This document shows positions 24,755 through 30,455 of a stretch of 30,455 bases of DNA, piece by piece. Where the stretch lies: contig DFGI01000073.1 in the NCBI GenBank assembly GCA_002371705.1, forward strand, positions 1 through 30,455, read 5' to 3'. The stretch comes from Bacteroidales bacterium UBA3754 (GTDB lineage: Bacteria; Bacteroidota; Bacteroidia; Bacteroidales; UBA1715). The notes below the pieces were generated by a model. It was given only the letters and a program-made list of their open reading frames with translations. It did not search any database and was not told the origin of the DNA. A program made the position numbers and the translations under genes. How positions within the stretch are numbered: position 1 is the stretch's first letter; each line of letters starts with the position of its first letter.

Positions 24755-27751
24755 ATGAAACATATTCTAACTCTCGCCGGAATCGTTCTTGCCGGCACAA
24801 TGGCTATGACAAGTTGCTCAAAAAATTACAAGAAAATCGACAATGGTATTATCGTCACCACCACCGACAAGCAACAGGTGCGTTTGCAGGTGGTTTCGCC
24901 AACAATTATCCGTGTGACTGCCACGGTTGAAGATGAGTTTTCAAAGAAAGAAAGTCTCGTTGTCCTTCCGCAGGAAAAATGCAACGATTGGAACGTGACT
25001 GAAGAAAACGGATTTGTAACGATCGCTACGGCGTTTGTTTCCGCTTCGGTAAACGAAAAAACGGGTATTGTCACGTTCAAGGATATGGATGGAAACGTGT
25101 TGCTACAAGAATCCGATAAAGGAAAGTCGTTCCAACACGTTGACGAATTTCCGTGGATGGAACACGGCAATCAGGAACAGCACGAACACTGTGTGGTAAA
25201 GGATTGCAAGGATTCCTACTATCGTGTGTGTGACCAATTCGAGTCGCCCGACGACGAGGCATTCTACGGCTTGGGCGGTCATCAGCACGGCTTTATGAAC
25301 TACAAGGGTAAAGATGTGGAACTTGCCCAACACAATATGGTTCCCTGCGTGCCGTTCCTTTATTCAAACAAAGGTTACGGAATTTTGTGGGACAATTATT
25401 CCATAACTCGTTTTGGCGACCCTCGCGAATATCAGCCGATTTCCGATCTGAAACTGTACGACAAAAATGGCAACGAGGGCGGACTCACCGCCAGCTACGC
25501 ATTAAAAGGAAATAATGTAAAAGAACAAACGGAACATATAATCGACTATGCTTTCTTAGCAACCGATGGCTCCAGAAGCAACATTACCGACTCAACAATT
25601 TTACAAGTCGTAAGCGACCACGACGGAATAATTACGTGGGAAGGTCAAATTGCATCGGACGAGGCAGGTCAGCATAAATTCCTGCTGTATGCTTCGGGAT
25701 ATTTCAAATTATGGATTGACGGCAAGTTGATAATGGACAAATGGCGTCAGAACTGGAATCCATGGTCGAATCCGTTTACCGTTGATATGAAGGCAGGCGA
25801 AAAACACGATTTCAAGTTGGAATGGAAAACCGAAGGCGGCTTTCTTGGGTTGACGCACCTTTCGCCATATCCTGACCAAAATAAGCTTACGCTTTCATCG
25901 GAGGCAGCCGACGAAATTGACTACTATTTTGTGTATGGCGAAAATCCGAAGGATTATAGAACCAGAATCGAAGACCAGTTTCTGACTCCTGCTGACCGAG
26001 TGGTTTCTGGCTATCGCCAACTGACGGGCAAGGCGCCGATTGTGCCGAAATGGGCAATGGGATTCTGGCAAAGCCGTCAACGCTATCAAACTGCCGACGA
26101 AATTCTCAGTACGGTGAAAACCTTCCGTGACAAGCATATCCCTCTCGACAACATCGTACTTGACTGGCATTATTGGCCAACCGACGGCTGGGGCACGCAA
26201 ACATTTGATTCTGTGCGTTTTGCCGACCCTAAGGGAATGGTCGATTCGTTGCACAATGCCTACAACGCACACATTATGATTTCGGTATGGCCAAAGTTCT
26301 ATGCCCATACCGACAACTACAAGAAAATGAACGAGAAAGGGTATATTCTCACCCACAATGTGGATATGAACCGTCTTGACTGGGTTTGGCCGGGCTTTAA
26401 AAACGGCTGGTACGACGTGTACAATCCCGGAGCCCGCGATATGTTCTGGGATATGGTGAAAGGCATCTACGATTTGGGCTTCGATGCGTGGTGGCTCGAT
26501 GCAACCGAACCCGATATGCACTCCAACATTACCGTTGCCGACCGTAAATGCGACCTTACGCCGAATGCAATGGGTAACGGCGAACGGATGTTCAATCCGT
26601 ATGCAACTTATCAGGCAAAGGGAATCTACGAAAACCAACGCAAGGAAACCGACCAAAAACGTGTGTTCATCCTTACCCGTTCGGCTTTTGCTGGCTTGCA
26701 ACGCTATGGTGCTGCAAACTGGAGCGGTGACATTGTTGCCCGTTGGAGCGATTTGAAGGACCAAATCGGTCACGGCGTGAACTTCTCATTGTCGGGAATT
26801 CCGTATTGGACAATGGATATTGGCGGTTTCTCGGTTGAGTCCCGTTACAGCAGCAAACCGAAATATACGCCTGAAGACATTGAAAATCAAAAGGAATGGA
26901 AAGAACTGCAAACCCGTTGGTATCAGTTTGGTGCGTTCTGCCCGTTGTTCCGCTCTCACGGAGAATATCCGTACCGCGAAATTTTCAATATTGCGAACGA
27001 AAACGAGGAAGCATATCAGTCGATACTTAATTATATGAAGCTTCGGTACAGACTTATGCCATACATTTATTCATTGGCGGGACATGCCTACCACTCCGAC
27101 TACACGATTATGCGTGGTCTTGTGATGGACTTTTTCGACGATGCCAATGTGCTGAACATCAACGACCAGTATATGTTTGGACCATCATTCTTGGTTTGTC
27201 CTGTTTCGGAATACAAGGCACGTTCGCGTAAGGTTTATCTGCCGAAATGCGAGGGTTGGTACAGACTTAATGCGTTCTCGATAGGGAAATGTGGAGACTG
27301 GGCAGGAGATTTCTACGAAGGTGGTCAGGAAATCGATGTAAATGCACCATTAATGTTTATGCCGGTATTTGTAAAAGCAGGTTCCATTATTCCTAAGGGC
27401 AAGCAAATGGAATACACCGACCAATATCCCGACGACGAACTCTTCATCGACGTATATTCAGGAGCAAACGGCTCGTTTGAACTCTATTCCGACGAAGGCA
27501 CGAACTATAACTACGAAAAAGGCGAATACAGCATAATTCCAATGGATTATGACGATGAGGCGAAAACCCTTACACTTCTCGAGCGTCGTGGTTCGTACAA
27601 AGGCATGCCTGAAAGCGTAAAAATCACTGTCAGATACATTCCGAAAGAATTGACACAACGTACGTATTGCTCGGGAACATACACAGGCAAAAAACTTGTG
27701 CTTAAGTTGAATGAACGCAAGGATGAGGATGTGATTAAGATGGAAGAGTAA
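24755..27751 (+). CDS. Lipoprotein GH31 alpha-xylosidase-like enzyme with PA14 domain
   Basis: A 998-residue family 31 glycoside hydrolase. The N-terminus is a lipoprotein signal (MAMTSC, Cys21). A GH31 N-terminal beta-sandwich (about 30-275) is followed by an inserted PA14-like domain (about 285-385, with HKFLLYASGYFKLWIDGKLI), then the barrel (about 425-780) with nucleophile D582 in WWLDATEPDM and acid/base D659 in NWSGDIVARW, and C-terminal beta domains. A PA14 insertion at this place is known from alpha-xylosidases that act on xyloglucan oligosaccharides (for example in Cellvibrio and Bacteroides ovatus), so alpha-xylosidase is the best guess; alpha-glucosidase is the alternative. With the GH2 enzyme and the galactose symporter, galactosylated xyloglucan fragments are a sensible substrate. 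It is a single-gene unit with its own promoter element and a strong terminator, without SusC/SusD genes. Confidence 0.92.
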   Translation: MKHILTLAGIVLAGTMAMTSCSKNYKKIDNGIIVTTTDKQQVRLQVVSPTIIRVTATVEDEFSKKESLVVLPQEKCNDWNVTEENGFVTIATAFVSASVNEKTGIVTFKDMDGNVLLQESDKGKSFQHVDEFPWMEHGNQEQHEHCVVKDCKDSYYRVCDQFESPDDEAFYGLGGHQHGFMNYKGKDVELAQHNMVPCVPFLYSNKGYGILWDNYSITRFGDPREYQPISDLKLYDKNGNEGGLTASYALKGNNVKEQTEHIIDYAFLATDGSRSNITDSTILQVVSDHDGIITWEGQIASDEAGQHKFLLYASGYFKLWIDGKLIMDKWRQNWNPWSNPFTVDMKAGEKHDFKLEWKTEGGFLGLTHLSPYPDQNKLTLSSEAADEIDYYFVYGENPKDYRTRIEDQFLTPADRVVSGYRQLTGKAPIVPKWAMGFWQSRQRYQTADEILSTVKTFRDKHIPLDNIVLDWHYWPTDGWGTQTFDSVRFADPKGMVDSLHNAYNAHIMISVWPKFYAHTDNYKKMNEKGYILTHNVDMNRLDWVWPGFKNGWYDVYNPGARDMFWDMVKGIYDLGFDAWWLDATEPDMHSNITVADRKCDLTPNAMGNGERMFNPYATYQAKGIYENQRKETDQKRVFILTRSAFAGLQRYGAANWSGDIVARWSDLKDQIGHGVNFSLSGIPYWTMDIGGFSVESRYSSKPKYTPEDIENQKEWKELQTRWYQFGAFCPLFRSHGEYPYREIFNIANENEEAYQSILNYMKLRYRLMPYIYSLAGHAYHSDYTIMRGLVMDFFDDANVLNINDQYMFGPSFLVCPVSEYKARSRKVYLPKCEGWYRLNAFSIGKCGDWAGDFYEGGQEIDVNAPLMFMPVFVKAGSIIPKGKQMEYTDQYPDDELFIDVYSGANGSFELYSDEGTNYNYEKGEYSIIPMDYDDEAKTLTLLERRGSYKGMPESVKITVRYIPKELTQRTYCSGTYTGKKLVLKLNERKDEDVIKMEE

Positions 27752-27752
27752 A

Positions 27753-27787
27753 AATTGAGAATTGAGAGTTGATAATTGACAATTGTT
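27753..27787. repeat. Heptamer array, five units, AATTGAG-like
   Basis: Units AATTGAG, AATTGAG, AGTTGAT, AATTGAC and AATTGTT start at 27753, 27760, 27767, 27774 and 27781, an exact 7-bp period. The array begins 1 nt after the GH31 stop codon and shares its period and ATT core with the arrays at 15212 and 18902. Confidence 0.75.
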
Positions 27788-27795
27788 TTGTGTAG

Positions 27796-27814
27796 GGATG
27801 CACCGCGTGCATCC
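27796..27814. repeat. Perfect palindrome GGATGCAC-CGC-GTGCATCC
   Basis: An 8-bp perfect inverted repeat with a 3-base loop, much more GC-rich than its surroundings and preceded by GTA. It follows the heptamer array by 8 nt. It lacks a T-run, so it is not an intrinsic terminator; it resembles REP-type intergenic palindromes. Confidence 0.7.
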
Positions 27815-27867
27815 AAATTTGAATATTAAAAATAATTAACTTGTCGAAACCATCCCCAAACCTCAAG

Positions 27868-27896
27868 AAAGGCAATTCAAACGGATTGCCTTTTTT
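27868..27896 (+). terminator. Intrinsic terminator downstream of the GH31 gene
   Basis: AAAGGCAAT (27868-27876) pairs perfectly with ATTGCCTTT (27885-27893) over an 8-nt loop, followed by more T residues to 27896. It lies 117 nt after the GH31 stop, beyond the heptamer array and the palindrome, so these would be part of the GH31 transcript. Confidence 0.8.
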
Positions 27897-27976
27897 CATG
27901 CTTTATTTGCGCCACAAAAAGTGCAATTACTCGTCATGAAGATTTTAATCCTTTTTTGCCAAAAGATATGATGATA

Positions 27977-28008
27977 AAAAATGGCAGCCCGTTTGGGTTG
28001 CCATTTTT
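27977..28008 (-). terminator. Intrinsic terminator of the rubredoxin gene (possibly bidirectional)
   Basis: AAAAATGGCA (27977-27986) pairs with TGCCATTTTT (27999-28008). Inside, CCC pairs with GGG across a four-base loop, with a single G/T mismatch. On the minus strand it begins 1 nt after the rubredoxin stop and ends in a T-run. The A- and T-tracts on both sides make it able to work in either direction. Confidence 0.8.
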
Positions 28009-28009
28009 G

Positions 28010-28171
28010 TTATTCAGCAGGTTTGAATTCATCTTTTCCCACACCGCAAAGGGGACAAACCCAATCCGCAGGAAGGTCTTCGAATGCTGTTCCAGGCGCA
28101 ATGCCATTATCTGGGTCACCAACTTCAGGGTCGTATTCGTACCCACATGTTTCACAAACGTATTTTTTCAT
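28010..28171 (-). CDS. Rubredoxin
   Basis: A 53-residue rubredoxin, a small cytoplasmic iron protein that carries single electrons, often to oxygen- or peroxide-detoxifying enzymes (rubrerythrin, superoxide reductase) in anaerobes. The iron site is formed by two CxxC pairs: C6-C9 in YVCETCGYEYD and C39-C42 in WVCPLCGVGKDEF. The usual rubredoxin middle (DPEVGDPDNGIAPGTAFEDLP) is present. The start is the ATG at 28171, from which the protein opens MKKYVCETCG as in most rubredoxins. It stands alone, divergent from secA, with its own terminator directly after the stop. Its electron partner is not in the window. Confidence 0.97.
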   Translation of the reverse strand: MKKYVCETCGYEYDPEVGDPDNGIAPGTAFEDLPADWVCPLCGVGKDEFKPAE

Positions 28172-28303
28172 TTCTCTAAAAATTTAATTATACAATATGT
28201 TATTTCAGTCGCAATATACCGTTTTCTTTTCACAAATCCATTTTCTTATCAATATTATTGTAAATAACATTCAGAAAAAATCTAAAAACTTTGGTTTTTT
28301 GCA

Positions 28304-28311
28304 TACCTTTG
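28304..28311 (+). promoter_or_regulatory. Promoter -7 element for secA
   Basis: TACCTTTG exactly fits TAnnTTTG, 37 nt before the secA ATG at 28349, predicting a leader of about 33 nt. The preceding TTTGGTTTTTTGCA is a T-rich stretch often seen upstream of such elements, but no TTG lies at the -33 distance. Confidence 0.55.
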
Positions 28312-28348
28312 CGGTCTAAAAATTGAAAATTATAAAGAATATTGACTT

Positions 28349-30455
28349 ATGAGTCTAATTAACAGCATAATACGTAAAATTTTCGGTGGTACTAAATCGG
28401 AAAAAGATATAAAAGAGATTCTGCCGTTGGTTGCAAAAATCAACGAAATTGAAGCAAAATTGAATGCGGGAACAACCGACGAACTTCGTGAGGCAACAAA
28501 AAAACTGCAACAGAAAATTGCCGATGCCATAAAACCGCAAAACGATAAAATAGCGGAATTGCAGGCAAAATTGGAAGACGAAGACATTACTTCGGTTGAA
28601 GAACGCGAAGCGTTGTATGATACTATCGACGAGTTAAAAAAAGAGACTGACGAGGTTATTGCAAAAACGCTCGATGAAATTCTTCCCGATGCGTTTGCCA
28701 TTGTAAAAAATACGGCTCGCCGCTTTGCCACAAACAAATCTGTGGAAGCAACCGCCACCGACTACGACCGTGATTTGGCAGCTATTTGCCCGAACATTAC
28801 AATCGAAGGCGACAAAGCCATTTGGAGCAACACGTGGATTGCCGGCGGGAACCCTGTCACGTGGGATATGATTCACTACGACGTGCAGCTTATTGGTGGT
28901 ACGATTCTGCATCAAGGGAAAATCGCGGAAATGGCTACTGGTGAAGGTAAAACGCTTGTGGCAACCTTGCCTGTGTTCCTCAACGCACTTGCTGGCCGTG
29001 GCGTACACGTGGTTACCGTCAACGATTATTTGGCAAAACGTGACTCGGAATGGATGGGACCTATTTACCAATTCCACGGCTTGAAAGTTGACTGCATCGA
29101 CAAACACGAGCCAAACTCCGAAGCCCGCCGCCGTGCATACCAAGCCGACATCACCTACGGAACCAACAACGAATTTGGTTTCGATTATCTTCGCGACAAT
29201 ATGGCAATCCGCCCCGACGAACTTGTGCAGCGCGAACACAACTACGCAATTGTCGATGAAGTCGATTCTGTGTTGATTGACGATGCACGTACCCCGTTGA
29301 TTATTTCCGGACCTGTTGCAAAAAAAAGCAACGGTGATGAACTGTTCGAAGAATACCGTCCCCGTGTGGAACGGTTGTATAACGCACAAAAGGCGTTATT
29401 TAACAAAACTTTTGCAGAAGCGAAATCCTTGATCGGCTCGTCCGACAAAAAAGAAGCCGAAGAAGGCGCAAAATTATTGTACCGCGCCTACAAAGCGTTG
29501 CCAAAAACAAATTCGTTGATTAAATTCCTGAGCGAACAAGGTATGAAAACCTTGCTCAACAAGACGGAAAACATCTATATGGCTGAAAATAACAAATATA
29601 TGCCTATCATTACCGATGAGCTGTATTTCGTTATTGACGAAAAGAACAACATTATAGAATTGACGGAAAAAGGTATCGACTTCCTTTCGTCGGACTTGGA
29701 AGACAAGAATTTCTTCGTGTTGCCCGATATTGGCGACAAAATTGCCGACATCGAAAAATCTGACAAAACCCCTGAAGAAAAACTTGTTGCCAAAGATGAA
29801 TTGGTACAAGATTATGCAATAAAATCGGAACGTGTCCACACAATTAACCAATTGCTGAAAGCATACGCATTGTTTTTCATCGACCAGGAATATGTGGTGA
29901 TGGACAATCAGGTTAAAATCGTTGACGAACAAACTGGCCGTATTATGGAAGGCCGCCGTTACTCCGACGGTTTGCACCAAGCCATTGAGGCAAAGGAACG
30001 GGTGAAAGTGGAAGCGGCTACGCAAACACACGCCACAATCACATTGCAGAACTATTTCCGTATGTATAAGAAACTTGCAGGTATGACAGGTACTGCCGTT
30101 ACCGAAGCAAAGGAATTCTGGGACATTTACAAAATGGAAGTCGTAGTAGCTCCGACTAATAAGCCTGTTATCCGTAAGGATTACGATGATTTAATTTATA
30201 AAACACGACGCGAAAAATACAATGCGGTAATCGACCACATTGAAGAATTGATTAAAGAGGGGCGTCCTGTATTGGTTGGTACAACTTCGGTGGAAATCTC
30301 CGAATTATTGTCGAGAATGCTTTCGCGCCGAAAATTGCCCCACACGGTTTTGAATGCGAAATTGCACCAAAAAGAAGCAGAGATTGTTGCGATGGCCGGC
30401 CAACCGGGACACATCACCATTGCGACCAACATGGCTGGCCGTGGTACGGATATCA
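28349..30455 (+). CDS. secA: Preprotein translocase ATPase SecA (cut by window edge)
   Basis: The first 702 codons of SecA, the motor that pushes unfolded preproteins through SecYEG at the inner membrane. The Walker A motif is MATGEGKT (residues 195-202), later followed by VDEVDSVLIDDARTPLIISG (Walker B and neighbours), the preprotein cross-linking domain, GRRYSDGLHQAIEAKE, GMTGTA, and ATNMAGRGTDI at the edge. Relative to E. coli SecA the Walker motif is displaced by about 90 residues because of a helical insertion (about 60-115) and an added segment (about 130-175), both usual in Bacteroidota SecA. The ATG at 28349 fits the family start. It supplies the Sec step used by all exported proteins in this window, including type IX cargo. 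The C-terminal part, including any zinc-binding tail, is outside. Confidence 0.97.
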   Translation, partial: MSLINSIIRKIFGGTKSEKDIKEILPLVAKINEIEAKLNAGTTDELREATKKLQQKIADAIKPQNDKIAELQAKLEDEDITSVEEREALYDTIDELKKETDEVIAKTLDEILPDAFAIVKNTARRFATNKSVEATATDYDRDLAAICPNITIEGDKAIWSNTWIAGGNPVTWDMIHYDVQLIGGTILHQGKIAEMATGEGKTLVATLPVFLNALAGRGVHVVTVNDYLAKRDSEWMGPIYQFHGLKVDCIDKHEPNSEARRRAYQADITYGTNNEFGFDYLRDNMAIRPDELVQREHNYAIVDEVDSVLIDDARTPLIISGPVAKKSNGDELFEEYRPRVERLYNAQKALFNKTFAEAKSLIGSSDKKEAEEGAKLLYRAYKALPKTNSLIKFLSEQGMKTLLNKTENIYMAENNKYMPIITDELYFVIDEKNNIIELTEKGIDFLSSDLEDKNFFVLPDIGDKIADIEKSDKTPEEKLVAKDELVQDYAIKSERVHTINQLLKAYALFFIDQEYVVMDNQVKIVDEQTGRIMEGRRYSDGLHQAIEAKERVKVEAATQTHATITLQNYFRMYKKLAGMTGTAVTEAKEFWDIYKMEVVVAPTNKPVIRKDYDDLIYKTRREKYNAVIDHIEELIKEGRPVLVGTTSVEISELLSRMLSRRKLPHTVLNAKLHQKEAEIVAMAGQPGHITIATNMAGRGTDI

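Noticed and set aside
25895..26773. A 292-codon open frame on the minus strand inside the GH31 gene
   Set aside because: It is antisense to strongly conserved GH31 catalytic sequence, and its translation has no recognisable domain. It is a shadow of the real gene.
28500..28880. Helical insertion before the SecA Walker A motif as a novel domain
   Set aside because: SecA proteins of Bacteroidota commonly carry the same insertion, so it is a clade feature and not new.
28634..29389. A 251-codon open frame on the minus strand inside secA
   Set aside because: It is antisense to conserved SecA motifs, with no protein-like features of its own.

Overview
The window reads as a chromosomal segment of an anaerobic member of the Bacteroidota, most likely order Bacteroidales. 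Supporting signs are a full-length SprA (the type IX secretion translocon), the Bacteroidota-specific putative porin family, SecA with the long N-terminal insertion typical of this phylum, TAnnTTTG promoter elements, few Shine-Dalgarno sites, lipoprotein glycoside hydrolases and a stand-alone rubredoxin. The DNA is moderately AT-rich and tightly packed. No gap without a gene exceeds 300 bp, and I saw no tRNA, rRNA, CRISPR array, insertion sequence or phage gene.

Left part (1-15132, all minus strand). Read in the direction of transcription, this runs: DUF1573 protein, leucine-rich-repeat protein, mnmD, a short gap with a promoter-like site, a pdxA-like gene, ruvA, sprA, putative porin, PAP2 phosphatase, and then the start of gyrB (cut by the window edge). 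Spacing inside the two blocks is 6-29 nt, so they look like two operons. The second couples a DNA-repair gene to the outer-membrane secretion channel and envelope genes; ruvA next to sprA is a known Bacteroidota arrangement.

Centre (15269-24572). A GT2 glycosyltransferase (+) overlaps the 3' end of galM (-). Upstream of galM lie a sodium/galactose symporter and a leucyl aminopeptidase (both -). Diverging from the peptidase are mqnC, an enzyme of the futalosine route to menaquinone, and a lipoprotein GH2 beta-galactosidase. A 64-residue coiled-coil ORF (-) follows.

Right part (24755-30455). A lipoprotein GH31 enzyme with a PA14 insertion (alpha-xylosidase-like) ends in a repeat tract and a terminator. 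Rubredoxin (-) and secA (+, cut by the window edge) diverge from each other. GH2, GH31, the symporter and GalM could together release, import and anomerise galactose (and release xylose) from plant oligosaccharides, without SusC/SusD genes nearby.

The points most worth a second look are: (i) the PdxA-like protein, which has lost all three family metal-binding histidines plus two substrate-binding residues while keeping its fold motifs; (ii) three short arrays with an exact 7-bp period and an (A/C)ATT core, at gene boundaries; one of these contains a consensus promoter whose predicted start falls on the GT2 start codon; and (iii) face-to-face promoter elements in the 38 bp between pepA and mqnC.
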